The position numbers and the translations under genes are program-made. A stretch of 64,000 nt of DNA from Actinomadura barringtoniae (GTDB taxonomy: Bacteria; Actinomycetota; Actinomycetes; Streptosporangiales; Streptosporangiaceae): the NCBI RefSeq assembly GCF_017573505.1, contig NZ_JAGEOJ010000013.1, positions 62,001-126,000 of the forward strand, given 5' to 3'. This document shows positions 24,983 to 33,281 of the stretch, piece after piece (within the stretch, counting starts at the first letter, position 1; the number at the start of each line of letters is the position of its first letter). The notes under the pieces are model-generated. The model was not told the origin of the DNA, did not search any database, and worked only from the letters and a program-made list of their open reading frames with translations.

Positions 24983-26002
24983 TCAACGGGCGCCGATCGG
25001 AGGGACGGCTGTCGGCGGGAAGCCGAAGACGACGACCAGGCCGGGCTGGTGGAACGAGAAGATCTGACTGATGCCTCCACTGGTGACGCTGAGGACCACT
25101 ATCCCGTACGCCTCGTAGGCGCCGTGTCGATCCTTGGTGTAGGCCACCGCGGCGGGCTGCCCGTTGGCCCTCGTCGGCAGCATGAGCCAATCGCCGGGCG
25201 ATCCCAGCACGCGGGTACGGAGATAAGCCACGCAGGTCTCGTAGCCGGTGAACCAGGTCGTGAAGGGGGTCGCCTCCAGGGTGGCATCCCGGCACAGCAG
25301 CCGTTCCAGGGCCGACGCGTCGGCGTTCTGGAAAGCCGCGATGTACTGCTCGAGGAACTCATGAGCTTCCGGCTCCGTGGGCTGAATGATCTCGTCAGCC
25401 GCAGGGGCCAGCTCCCGGAGCCTGGCGCGGGCACGTTGCAGCGTGCTCTTGACCGCCGTTGTGGTGGTGCCGAGCATGACGGCGACTTCGGTGGCCGGGA
25501 AGGACAACACCTCCCGCAATATGAGCACGGCCCGTTGTACGCCGGACAGGTACTGCAGGCTGGCGACAAGCGCCACCCGCAGGTCCTCGCGCGCAAGGAT
25601 GATGGAGGCGGGATCGGCCGCGCCCTCGGCGAAGAGCACGTCAGGCGCCGGCTGAAGCCAACGTACAGCCGGTTCTGCCGCCACCGGGACGGCCTCCGGG
25701 TCTGGTTCCGGACCGCCGAGGCCCGAGGGCAGCACACGCCGGCTGTGATGCGCCAGCGCGGTCAGGCAGGCGTTGGTGGCGATCTGGTAGAGCCAGGTGC
25801 GCACCGATGACCGGCCCTCGAACGTGCCGTAGGAACGCCAGGCACGCAGATAGGTCTCCTGCACCACATCCGTGGCGTCGTCCACCGAACCGAGCATGCG
25901 ATAGCAGTGCGCCAGCAGCTCCCGCCGGAACGGCTCGGTGTCCCTGACGAACGCCTCGCTGTCGGGAACGACGGTCTCCTCGTCAGATCCGCCCAAGGTC
26001 AA
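24983..26002 (-). CDS. sigG: ECF sigma factor, SigG type with SnoaL-like C-terminal domain
   Basis: 339 residues. Region 2 has LLAHCYRMLGSVDDATDVVQ and ETYLRAWRSYGTFEGRSSV; region 4 has LPATEVAVMLGTTTTAVKST-like residues (actual FPATEVAVMLGTTTTAVKST). A ~130-residue SnoaL-like domain follows (FLEQYIAAFQNADASALERL onward), the hallmark of SigG/ECF56-type factors that use the tail instead of an anti-sigma factor. TTG at 26002 follows GGAGAG; the long upstream extension would overlap the whole preceding gene and is rejected. It lies 13 nt after the DinB-fold gene, an arrangement often seen with this type. Confidence 0.88.
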   Translation of the reverse strand: MTLGGSDEETVVPDSEAFVRDTEPFRRELLAHCYRMLGSVDDATDVVQETYLRAWRSYGTFEGRSSVRTWLYQIATNACLTALAHHSRRVLPSGLGGPEPDPEAVPVAAEPAVRWLQPAPDVLFAEGAADPASIILAREDLRVALVASLQYLSGVQRAVLILREVLSFPATEVAVMLGTTTTAVKSTLQRARARLRELAPAADEIIQPTEPEAHEFLEQYIAAFQNADASALERLLCRDATLEATPFTTWFTGYETCVAYLRTRVLGSPGDWLMLPTRANGQPAAVAYTKDRHGAYEAYGIVVLSVTSGGISQIFSFHQPGLVVVFGFPPTAVPPIGAR

Positions 26003-26015
26003 AACTGCTCTCCGG

Positions 26016-26597
26016 TCATAGGGAGCGGCCGAGGAAGGCGGCCAGCCGATCGGCCAGGCAAGCGCTGTCAGGAGCCTCGACGATGGGCCCGAAGATGGCC
26101 TCTCCTTCAGGTCCACGGTAGGCGTCGAGGATCTCGACCCGGGCTTGGGCGAGGAGCTCTTCGGCGAGTTCGGGATCCAGGTCGGTGTGGTGCCCGATGG
26201 CGCGGGCGAGGTCCCACCCATGGGTGAACTGGTCTCTGGCGAGCATGCCCATCAGGTCCGCACCGGAGAACTCACCGAACGCCAGCTCGATCGTCTTCTC
26301 CAGAACGCCGGCAGCCCCGAAGGCCTCCATCGCGACCTTGATGCTGTCGTCGTAACTGGCGAGGAAGTCGCCAGACCCATGGTCCTCGCCGGTGTCCGCA
26401 TAACCCGCGCCCATGACGGCTGAGGCCCCCCACCGGGCCGAGCCGACGAAATGGTTGATCAGGGCCCGCACGTCCCACGACGCGCACGGCGTCGCAGCGT
26501 CCAACTGGCCGGGTTCGACCTTCGCCAGCACGACCCGGGTACTGGCGAAGGCCCGGCTCAGCTGCCGGATGCCCATGGAGTCTTGCTTGCTCTCCAT
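26016..26597 (-). CDS. TIGR03086-type metal-binding DinB/maleylpyruvate-isomerase-fold protein
   Basis: 193 residues. ATPCASWDVRALINHFVGSA is the N-terminal MDMPI-type motif with the first metal-ligand His, and RDQFTHGWDLARAIGHHTDL supplies the other His ligands. Many relatives are mycothiol-dependent. It is the first gene of a two-gene unit with the SigG-type sigma factor, so a role in the same stress response is plausible. Confidence 0.88.
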   Translation of the reverse strand: MESKQDSMGIRQLSRAFASTRVVLAKVEPGQLDAATPCASWDVRALINHFVGSARWGASAVMGAGYADTGEDHGSGDFLASYDDSIKVAMEAFGAAGVLEKTIELAFGEFSGADLMGMLARDQFTHGWDLARAIGHHTDLDPELAEELLAQARVEILDAYRGPEGEAIFGPIVEAPDSACLADRLAAFLGRSL

Positions 26598-26714
26598 CGT
26601 TGACGATCCTCTCGTAGCCGATGCGGCCTCACCCCCGCAGTCGCGGCGGGTCCTCGGCCCACAACAGGTAGACCTTCCGGCATCAGAAAAGGAATCGCGG
26701 CATCGGCCGCCGGG

Positions 26715-27086
26715 CTAACCCCCGGCTGAGAGGCGCCAAGCACTGGTCGTGAACTCGGGCGGGACTTCACCGTCCCAGGGATCTATCCCGCGACGTTCCA
26801 TCTCATCGAACCAGGCGTCCCGCTGCGAGGGCGGCAGTCGCGTTCCGCACCAAGGGCAGAACTCGATGCAAAGCGTCGAACTCCCGCCGTCGTGAATGAT
26901 GAGCCCGTACTCGTCGAACTTGGCGCTGTAGAAGACCACCGCGTCGCCGCAGTCGAACGGGTCCTCATGGAGATCGCAGTCGTACTCGAGGTTGCGAGTC
27001 ATCGTCTCGCAACAGTGCCGCACATCGGCCATCCGCAGGACGGTGCGCCGATCGGGCGGCTGAGCATCGCGCCCGATCTGGCTCAT
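26715..27086 (-). CDS. DUF6980-like protein
   Basis: 123 residues with VRHCCETMTRNLEYDCDLHE, FDEYGLIIHDGGSS and FCPWCGTRLPPSQRDAWFDE. The HCC pair and CPWC suggest a small metal-binding site. The pattern matches, from memory, DUF6980. The function is unknown. It overlaps the upstream gene by 4 nt (ATGA), so the two are translationally coupled. Confidence 0.75.
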   Translation of the reverse strand: MSQIGRDAQPPDRRTVLRMADVRHCCETMTRNLEYDCDLHEDPFDCGDAVVFYSAKFDEYGLIIHDGGSSTLCIEFCPWCGTRLPPSQRDAWFDEMERRGIDPWDGEVPPEFTTSAWRLSAGG

Positions 27087-27433
27087 TCGATGACCTGGTG
27101 AGCCTCGACGATGAACTCGCCATACCCCTCGTCATTGACCGAGCGATGATCGATGGCGACGCGGATACGGTCTCCGGGGAGATCACGCTCAAGGACCACC
27201 GCGTACAGGTACAGCGGGACCGGGAACTCGGCATCCGCCTCCGGCACGTCCTCGTCATCCCAGAACAGAGGCGTCTTGTCGATGATCGAGTGTCGTACAC
27301 CTCCCGCATCAGTGAAGACGACCTCGGCGACCCATGGGTAGTGATCGCGATCGACCCACCGAGTGGCCTCGGCGACCAGCTGGGCAGTAGGCCAGGAATC
27401 GTCTTCGGCGGCATCTGCCGAGTGTGAGTCCAT
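27083..27433 (-). CDS. Hypothetical protein coupled to the DUF6980-like gene
   Basis: 116 residues, acidic, with VDRDHYPWVAEVVFTDAGGV, HSIIDKTPLFWDDED and GYGEFIVEAHQVIE. The overall pattern (acidic, single beta-rich domain, small) resembles immunity-type proteins, but no toxin is adjacent. First gene of the pair. Confidence 0.65.
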   Translation of the reverse strand: MDSHSADAAEDDSWPTAQLVAEATRWVDRDHYPWVAEVVFTDAGGVRHSIIDKTPLFWDDEDVPEADAEFPVPLYLYAVVLERDLPGDRIRVAIDHRSVNDEGYGEFIVEAHQVIE

Positions 27434-27511
27434 CGGTGTCGTCTCCTACGCGCGTCCTTCTTCGGATCAAGAATGAGACGAGCATGGCATCCAGCACCGG
27501 GTCAACGGTGG

Positions 27512-28249
27512 TCACATGCCGGTGTTCACGGCTCGGTTCGCCTCGCGCCCTTTGTCCTCGGCCCGGCGGCAGTGTGCGGCTGAGGACAACCACACCCACG
27601 CCATCGCCTCGGTCTCTTTGGCCGTGACCTCGACCGGAGTGAAGCGGGCGGGATCCATGATCGCGCGATAGGAGGCGACGTCGTCGAACATCCGGTGAGA
27701 GACGATCACTCCGAGCTCGGTTCCCGACTCCGCCACCGCGTTCCTCAGGCAGGCCGAATCCAGCAGCCGGTACAGATGGGTGACCGCCCTGCCGACGACC
27801 CCGTACTCGTCGTACTGCACGTGTCCGGCGTGCACGGCCATCCGCAGCCGCATCCGCGCCGCGCTGCCGTACAGCCTGTTTCCTCGCCTCAGCACGGCGT
27901 CCACGTGGTAGAGCAGCGGCTCCACGACGAGGTAGTCGGGGGTGTCCGGAGGCAGAACGATCAGAACGCCGTCCCCTCGGTCCTCCGCATGGCAGACCTC
28001 CCAGGGCAGGCAGGTCATGGCGAACGCTTCACACAGGTAGGCGTACAGCCGGCGGCGCAGCTCCCGCTGGACGACCTCGTCCCGGCCCGGCGCGTTGAAG
28101 GAGACGATGTCGAGCCCGACGAGCGACGTATATCTCCGCGGTTGGATGGCTCGGTGAATGCGCGCGGAAAATCCATTCAGCGTCGTCTGGGGCAGGAGCT
28201 CTGCCGGTTCTCTCACTGTCACCCGCTGAACCGGCCGTCTTACTCTCAT
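27512..28249 (-). CDS. Class III nucleotidyl cyclase-like domain protein
   Basis: 245 residues from ATG 28249. Metal-binding Asp candidates are in LVGLDIVSF and in EDRGDGVLIVLPP, matching the two Asp of class III cyclases; RLRMAVHAGHVQYDEYGVVG and the KETEAMAWVWL ending match an actinobacterial cyclase-like family. The region where active enzymes have the Asn-Arg pair reads GRAVTHLYRLLD, lacking Asn, so activity is doubtful. It is stand-alone, without transmembrane or effector domain. An upstream extension exists but contains the palindrome 28326-28342 and is rejected. Confidence 0.75.
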   Translation of the reverse strand: MRVRRPVQRVTVREPAELLPQTTLNGFSARIHRAIQPRRYTSLVGLDIVSFNAPGRDEVVQRELRRRLYAYLCEAFAMTCLPWEVCHAEDRGDGVLIVLPPDTPDYLVVEPLLYHVDAVLRRGNRLYGSAARMRLRMAVHAGHVQYDEYGVVGRAVTHLYRLLDSACLRNAVAESGTELGVIVSHRMFDDVASYRAIMDPARFTPVEVTAKETEAMAWVWLSSAAHCRRAEDKGREANRAVNTGM

Positions 28250-28325
28250 GACACCTACGGGCCTTTCTACGCATCGGGCCCGGGCTTCCTGGCCCCGGCG
28301 CCGCGGGAGCGGCACCTCGGGCTTC

Positions 28326-28342
28326 ATGCAGGTGACCTGCAT
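28326..28342. promoter_or_regulatory. 17-bp perfect palindrome
   Basis: ATGCAGGT-G-ACCTGCAT lies 77-93 bp upstream of the cyclase-like gene's ATG. It is a candidate operator for the divergent XRE regulator or another factor. Confidence 0.5.
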
Positions 28343-28655
28343 CTCTCACCCGTTCCCGCCATTATTAACCATCCGGCGAGAGGCTCCTGATTTTAGCTAA
28401 CTGCATGCTGTAGGTATGCCGCGAGCAGATGCATGCCTGCCTTACAAGAACCTTCCTACCGGAAACCTCGCGCCTCGAAGGAATCCTTCTCGCCATCCGG
28501 CGCTCCGTGACGTTGCAATGCGCAATCACGCAGGTATTACGGATCAGCAGCCTCTGCCACCACACCATGCACAGCCGTCGATCTCACGATCTAGCAGCAC
28601 CTGCATACTGCACTTGGTAAACCGCCACCTCGCTGATTTAATCTGTGCATCCCGA

Positions 28656-28684
28656 CGGACCGCCAACAGCAATGTGGCGGTCCG
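28656..28684. promoter_or_regulatory. Hairpin/dyad upstream of the XRE gene
   Basis: CGGACCGCCA (28656-28665) and TGGCGGTCCG (28675-28684) are perfect 10-bp arms around a 9-nt loop, ending 48 bp before the XRE ATG. It may be an autoregulatory operator or a leader hairpin. Confidence 0.5.
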
Positions 28685-28732
28685 ACCGTGGACGCCACAA
28701 CTCGATCTTTGCTCCCCCAGTAAGGACTCGGT

Positions 28733-29614
28733 ATGGGCATGCCGTCCGGTCCCGGCCCTGTCGTCCAGCGGGCCATCCTGAGCAGTGAGCTGCAGCGCCT
28801 CCGCCGCGAGGGAGGGCAGACACAAGATCAGGTCGCCGCCGTCCTGGATTGGTCGGTGTCCAAACTGATCCGCATCGAGGGCGGCACCGTCGGAGTCACG
28901 ACCACCGACCTCCAGGCCCTGCTACGCCTCTACGGCATGGATGACGGCGATCCCCACGTGAACAGGCTGACCGGCATCGCCCGGGACACGCGGCAGCGGG
29001 GCTGGTGGGCGCTGTATCGAAAGGATGTCAACCCCGACTATCTCGAATACATCGGGTACGAGGCGGGGGCGACGACAATTCGCAATTGCGCACCGCTACA
29101 GATTCCAGGCCTCCTCCAAACTGAGGATTACGCGAACGCCCTCACCGTGGAGTTCGTCACGGAGCCTGGCCAGCGGGATGTCGTAGTGGAAGTTCGCATG
29201 CAGCGCCAAGAGACGATCCTGGAGAAGTCCAACCCACCCGAGATCTACATCATCCTGGACGAGGGAGCGCTGCGGCGCCGGGTCGGAGGGCAGCGCGATC
29301 CAGACATCATGCCGGAACAACTTCGGCACATCCTGGACATGGCCGCTCGACCCAACATCACCATCGAGGTCATTCCCTTCTCACAGGGCGCCCACTTCGG
29401 CGTTATGGGCGAGTTCACATTGCTCGAGTTCAAGGATTCCAGACTCGAGGATGTGCTGTTCCTGGAGAACGCACGCGCATCAGACCTGACGATCACCGAC
29501 CGCGACTCCCGCATCACCGACTACAAGGTCGCTTTCGAGAATCTCCGCCAGCTGGTCCTGCCGCCAGAGGAAACCGACGCCCTTATAGAAGGCATCATCA
29601 GATCGATGCTCTAG
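28733..29614 (+). CDS. XRE family regulator with DUF5753 domain
   Basis: 293 residues. The helix-turn-helix reads ELQRLRREGGQTQDQVAAVL then DWSVSKLIRIEGGTVGVTTT (about 17-60). DUF5753 follows with IPGLLQTEDYANAL, RMQRQETILEK, EVIPFSQGAHFGVMGEF and the C-terminal segment to residue 293. Such proteins regulate development or antibiotic genes in actinomycetes and are normally paired with a DUF397 gene. Here the DUF397 gene is convergent downstream instead of in the same operon. ATG follows AAGGACTCGGT. Confidence 0.92.
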   Translation: MGMPSGPGPVVQRAILSSELQRLRREGGQTQDQVAAVLDWSVSKLIRIEGGTVGVTTTDLQALLRLYGMDDGDPHVNRLTGIARDTRQRGWWALYRKDVNPDYLEYIGYEAGATTIRNCAPLQIPGLLQTEDYANALTVEFVTEPGQRDVVVEVRMQRQETILEKSNPPEIYIILDEGALRRRVGGQRDPDIMPEQLRHILDMAARPNITIEVIPFSQGAHFGVMGEFTLLEFKDSRLEDVLFLENARASDLTITDRDSRITDYKVAFENLRQLVLPPEETDALIEGIIRSML

Positions 29615-29685
29615 CGCGGTCGAGTGCATCCACGGCTGGAAAAGCCGCTCATCAACCCCCGTGACGAACGGCTCTTCTCAGCTCA

Positions 29686-29714
29686 AGAGTGATCCGCGTC
29701 GCGCTGATCACTCT
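29686..29714. terminator. Bidirectional hairpin between XRE and DUF397 genes
   Basis: AGAGTGATC (29686-29694) pairs with GATCACTCT (29706-29714) around an 11-nt loop, between the convergent genes and including the DUF397 stop codon (29708-29710). Confidence 0.5.
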
Positions 29715-29977
29715 CCTTCACGTACTACCGGCAAGTCCAGCCGTCCAGTCCGCACCAGGTCGACCAAGCAGGACCAGGCCGTCGTCGGCAGCGCGATGAC
29801 CGCGCCACCGTCGGCAACCTTCGAGTCTTGGACGAATATGGCGGAGCCGGCCGAGGCCACTTCGACACAGCCACCGGACCCGCTGGCCGAAGCTTTGTGC
29901 CAGACAACCTGGTGAGACGTCCCTTCGATGCTCAGCGTGCCTGCACGGCTGATCGCGCGACGTTGCGACTGGCTCAT
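29708..29977 (-). CDS. DUF397 domain-containing protein
   Basis: 89 residues: HQVVWHKASASGSGGCVEVA followed by AIFVQDSKVADGGAVIALPT then AWSCLVDLVRTG is the full DUF397 signature (W-x-KSS, C-V-E-V, VRDSK-type, F/A-W). DUF397 proteins are small partners, often antagonists, of DUF5753 regulators. ATG at 29977 follows GGAAGGA with 8-nt spacing; the N-terminal ~30 residues are longer than usual. It is opposite in orientation to the neighbouring DUF5753 gene. Confidence 0.85.
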   Translation of the reverse strand: MSQSQRRAISRAGTLSIEGTSHQVVWHKASASGSGGCVEVASAGSAIFVQDSKVADGGAVIALPTTAWSCLVDLVRTGRLDLPVVREGE

Positions 29978-30230
29978 CGACCCATATCCTTCCAGGCAGG
30001 CTGATATGCCCGCACGAGCGCTGATGCTGTCTGGACCGCAACCTCCGCATGCGCGGATGATCACAGAGCGCAATCTACCTCTCTGCAGCGGGAGCACCAT
30101 CTTGGCCCTGCCAGAGGCCGCGCGGGCCGCGTTTTCCCCATAGGTGTAGACCACCCGCGACTACTGACCGCTGCAGCACCGCGGCTAGTGCCACCGCCCA
30201 CCCAGGGCAGCGAATCACCATCAGAAGACC

Positions 30231-30945
30231 ATGGCTGCGGTCAGGGTGGTTCAGGCAGAGGGATGTGCCACCACCGACGTGGGATACGACCGGACGACGG
30301 CCTACAAGGCCGCCCGAGCATTGCGCGAGGACATGGCTTACCTGTGGCCATCCCTGGAGCAGGGCCCGACGCAAGCGGGGACTTCACCCAGAGCTGATCG
30401 CATTGCATGACACCCGTTCAGACGCCCCGTTCGAGCTCCGGCGGACGCTCTTCACCCAGGCGCGCGAGCGGATCGAGATCCTGGTGTACGCAGCCGTCTT
30501 CCTGCACGAGCAGTGGCCCGACTTCAACGACCTCTTGGAAGCGAAGGCCGCCGCTGGTTGCCGCGTGCGCATCCTCCTGGGCGACGCCGACGCGGCAGCC
30601 GTCAGCCAGCGAGGCGAAGAGGAGAGGTACGGCCACGGGATCGAGAGCCGGTGCCGGGTTGCGCTCCTGCACTACGCGCCGCTGATCGAGACGCCCGGCA
30701 TCGAGGTGCATGTTCACGCGACGACGCTCTACAACTCGATCTATCGCGGCGACGATCAGATGCTCGTCAACGCCCACGTGTTCGGGATGAACGCCTACGG
30801 CGCCCCACTTTGGCACCTCAGGCGAGAGACCGAGGGCGGTGTGTTCGATGGCTACGCCGAGAGCTTCGAGGGTGGCCCGCCGAGCGGGACCAATGACCCT
30901 AGTAGCGCTATGACATACCGGCGAGGTTGGCAGCATGGCGTCTGA
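30231..30945 (+). pseudogene. Decayed XRE/DUF5919 (phospholipase D-like) gene, frameshifted and N-terminally truncated
   Basis: From ATG 30231 the frame reads TTAYKAARALREDMAYLWPS, typical of the segment before the DUF5919 domain, and stops at 30408-30410. The +1 frame then continues PELIALHDTRSDAPFELRRT, RVRILLGDADAAAV and TLYNSIYRGDDQMLVNAHVF through the PLD-like domain to 30945. One extra C in the CCC run at 30387-30389 explains the switch. The helix-turn-helix that should precede is absent. The intact family senses or binds through a PLD-like domain; this copy is probably dead. Confidence 0.7.
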
Positions 30946-31243
30946 ACCGATAGCGGCTGGTCGCGGCAGCGCCACGCGTTGGGTGGGCAAGGATGTTGAA
31001 CGTGTGCGGACGCGCGTGATGCAGGCCAAGCGGGATGCAGTGGCAGCGCAGCTGCGCCAAGCACGGATAGCGGCCGATGCGAAGGAGTGCCAGCGACGGC
31101 TAGCTGAGTTGACAGACATGGTTGCGTGGCGAACGGCCCCCCGCCAGGGACGGCGTTCCGCTGAAAGGACCGGGCAGCGGCTTCTAGCTGGGATGACGCT
31201 TGAGACGGAATTGCCGACACGGCGCCGGCCGGACTCGCCTTAA
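30935..31243 (+). CDS. Possible hypothetical protein
   Basis: A 102-residue ORF, Arg/Ala-rich with a likely long helix (RVMQAKRDAVAAQLRQARIA then ECQRRLAELTDMV). It overlaps the end of the decayed DUF5919 gene by 11 nt. It has no recognised domain, and its codon bias is weaker than that of true genes nearby, so it may be spurious or decaying. Confidence 0.35.
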   Translation: MASEPIAAGRGSATRWVGKDVERVRTRVMQAKRDAVAAQLRQARIAADAKECQRRLAELTDMVAWRTAPRQGRRSAERTGQRLLAGMTLETELPTRRRPDSP

Positions 31244-31349
31244 CGGCTGCCCCTACGGGGTGGCCTACGGCCATACCGGCAGGCCCCGACCCTGTCAGCG
31301 CGAAGGGAAGCCGCGGCCCTCAGGTTGAGTACCGCCCCGCTCATAGAAG

Positions 31350-31379
31350 CAGCCCCTACCCGAAGCCGGGGAGGGGCTG
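31350..31379. terminator. Bidirectional terminator hairpin
   Basis: CAGCCCCTACCC (31350-31361) pairs with GGGGAGGGGCTG (31368-31379), one mismatch, 6-nt loop. It lies between the plus-strand ORF ending at 31243 and the minus-strand gene ending at 31411. Confidence 0.65.
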
Positions 31380-31410
31380 TCCTGCTATCTACGGACCGTT
31401 CTGGGCAGCG

Positions 31411-31746
31411 CTAGGGGATCTGTTCCGACACAGCGCAGAGCACGTCATGGATCTGATCGGCTACCCGATCCACATCGTCCAGCGGCCCGAGCGGGAGCCC
31501 TGCCTTGGGGCACGTCGAGCTATTGGGGTCCCAGCCGAACGTGGCCGCGTCCGCGTCCCACACCACTCGCCATGGACCCGCCTTGCAGCACGAAACCCGG
31601 ACGTACCGATCCGGTTCGTCTTCATTCACCCGTAGCCACTCGGTAGTGCGGACGACGGCCGAGTCCACCCCCGGATGCCGACTCTCCAGCATCGCGAGCA
31701 GGGCATACAGCGGACTCGGGGCGGACCGTTCGGCGGTATCGGGCAT
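31411..31746 (-). CDS. Hypothetical protein
   Basis: 111 residues with LYALLAMLESRHPGVDSAVV, VRVSCCKAGPWRVVWDADAA and a C-terminal helix (VDRVADQIHDVLCAVSEQ). I recognise no domain; similar small proteins occur beside XRE/DUF5753 genes in actinomycetes. ATG at 31746 follows GAGGAG with good spacing, better than upstream in-frame starts. Ends 31 nt before a bidirectional hairpin. Confidence 0.6.
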   Translation of the reverse strand: MPDTAERSAPSPLYALLAMLESRHPGVDSAVVRTTEWLRVNEDEPDRYVRVSCCKAGPWRVVWDADAATFGWDPNSSTCPKAGLPLGPLDDVDRVADQIHDVLCAVSEQIP

Positions 31747-31861
31747 GACGAACTCCTCTCTTCCATCACCGGACATGGAGCGGGCCCCGGGGAGGCACGA
31801 TGGCGATCTCCCGGAGCCCGCGCACCCGCGTGTCAGGGACCGGACCGACACGCGAGCGGGT

Positions 31862-32221
31862 CTACTGCTTAGGTGGCTTGCCCGCGATGCGGTTCACGTT
31901 CGCTTCCGCGTCGGCAAGCACGTCCGCGATCGATCCCGGCAGGAACCCGTGCGCGGTCAGCAGCCGCTCATAGATCAAGCGCAGCCTCGCCCACGCAGTG
32001 CAGAGCGCCTCAGGGGCCGCCCGATCGCCCAGGTCCTTCAGGAACGTCCTCGCTTCCTCGGCCGCGAACTTGTTCAACACCTTGAGCAGAGTCGGGGAGT
32101 GGTTCCTCGCGGTCCACGCCTCCCCGAACGCGCCGACCCCGAGGGGCACGAGTTCGGCCGGAGGCGCGAACAGTTGTTCCGCTCGTGCCGCTTCGTCGTA
32201 GATCTTCGGCCAGTCACTCAC
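31862..32221 (-). CDS. Hypothetical helical protein
   Basis: 119 residues, mostly helical: SDWPKIYDEAARAEQLFAPP, LLKVLNKFAAEEARTFLKDL and LIYERLLTAHGFLPGSIADV. No known domain. The GTG start at 32221 overlaps the stop of the short ORF upstream by 4 nt (GTGA), so the two are translationally coupled. They lie opposite the divergent XRE/DUF5753 gene and are probably a regulated accessory pair. Confidence 0.65.
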   Translation of the reverse strand: MSDWPKIYDEAARAEQLFAPPAELVPLGVGAFGEAWTARNHSPTLLKVLNKFAAEEARTFLKDLGDRAAPEALCTAWARLRLIYERLLTAHGFLPGSIADVLADAEANVNRIAGKPPKQ

Positions 32222-32370
32222 GCCGCCATCGCCTCCCGCAGGACGCGGGCCGCGCGTGCAGGGTCCGACACATGCGCGAGCATCGCGCCCGACTGCGACA
32301 CGATCCAGCAGTTCCCCTGTGCGTATGCCAGCCCCAGGACCGCCTTGCGCTGCTTGTCTCGCCGCACCAC
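32218..32370 (-). CDS. Short ORF coupled to the 31862-32221 gene, start uncertain
   Basis: From GTG at 32370 this reads about 50 residues: KQRKAVLGLAYAQGNCWIVS then DPARAARVLREAMAA. The frame stays open and protein-like further 5' (EFIRANGVSWLAVVRR) up to a TAG, but no ATG, GTG or TTG is available there. The 4-nt GTGA overlap with the next gene supports it being translated. Too short to appear in most ORF calls. Function unknown. Confidence 0.5.
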   Translation of the reverse strand: MVRRDKQRKAVLGLAYAQGNCWIVSQSGAMLAHVSDPARAARVLREAMAA

Positions 32371-32474
32371 AGCGAGCCACGAGACCCCGTTCGCCCGGAT
32401 GAACTCGGTCCCCCCGCAGAGCTACGTTCGGAAGATTCCGGCAGCAATGGCAACAAGCCCGGAGGGCGATCACC

Positions 32475-33281
32475 GTGAGCAACTCCCTTGACCCGGATCG
32501 TTCGCTCTGGCACGTCATCGCTATTGAGGTGCGGAGACAACGCGAACTGCATGGGCTCTCCGAGACGGCCCTTGCGAGGGCACTCGACTGCAACCGCTCC
32601 ACTGTTTCCAGGATCGAAAACGGGCTCCGGAGGCTGTCGGCCAAGTACGCGGCAACGCTGGACGAGCTGTGGCAGACGCGGCTCCTGTTCACGCGACTGG
32701 TCGCGTTCGCGAACGCGACAGATGACGGCGACTGGTTCACCGGGCTCAAGGACTATGAGGCGCGGGCAACACGCATCAAGATGTGGGAACTCTCCGTCGT
32801 GCCCGGACTCCTCCAGACGCCCGACTATGCACGGGCAGTTCTGTCCGCAGGACTCGTCAGCGACGTTGACCGCGAGCTTGAGAAACGGCTCTCGCGCCAG
32901 GCCGCCGTGTTCGAGAAGCCCAAGCCCCCGCACATCTCGGTGATCCTCAACTGGGTGGTCCTGGAGCAGCCGTTCGGCGGTCCTGACGTCATGCGCGGCC
33001 AACTCGCCAGGTTGCTCGAAGTAGCCGATCTATCCAACGTGAGCGTCCGTGTGCTGGAGAAAGGCGCAGGCGATCACATGGGAGTCGAGGGACCTTTCAA
33101 GCTGTTGACGGTGGATGATAGGGATATCGCCTACACCGATGCCCCCACCCGAGGCCGCCTGATCCTGGAACCTCCGGACGTCCAGTACCTCTCTGTGGGG
33201 TTCGATCGCATAGGCGACATCGCCGCCACAGTGCGCCCCTCACGGGCGCTGATCGAAGGAACGATGGAGACCTATCAATGA
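32475..33281 (+). CDS. XRE family regulator with DUF5753 domain
   Basis: 268 residues. The helix-turn-helix (IEVRRQRELHGLSETALARA then LDCNRSTVSRIENGLRRLSA) covers about 17-55. DUF5753 follows with VVPGLLQTPDYARAVL, KRLSRQAAVFEKPKPPHISV and VLEKGAGDHMGVEGPFKLL. GTG at 32475 has GGAGGG upstream. The downstream DUF397 gene overlaps by 4 nt (ATGA), the canonical regulator/partner module, unlike the convergent copy 4 kb away. Confidence 0.92.
   Translation: MSNSLDPDRSLWHVIAIEVRRQRELHGLSETALARALDCNRSTVSRIENGLRRLSAKYAATLDELWQTRLLFTRLVAFANATDDGDWFTGLKDYEARATRIKMWELSVVPGLLQTPDYARAVLSAGLVSDVDRELEKRLSRQAAVFEKPKPPHISVILNWVVLEQPFGGPDVMRGQLARLLEVADLSNVSVRVLEKGAGDHMGVEGPFKLLTVDDRDIAYTDAPTRGRLILEPPDVQYLSVGFDRIGDIAATVRPSRALIEGTMETYQ

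Larger units (their letters stand above)
28250..28732. other. 483-bp divergent intergenic region
   Basis: It separates the cyclase-like gene from the XRE regulator and is AT-richer than its surroundings. It contains the palindrome at 28326-28342, several TGCATGC-like motifs between 28400 and 28440, and the hairpin at 28656-28684. No convincing ORF was found. Confidence 0.6.

Noticed and set aside
26715..27433. Toxin-immunity or toxin-antitoxin pair
   Set aside because: The two coupled small genes look immunity-like, but no toxin domain is visible in or beside them.
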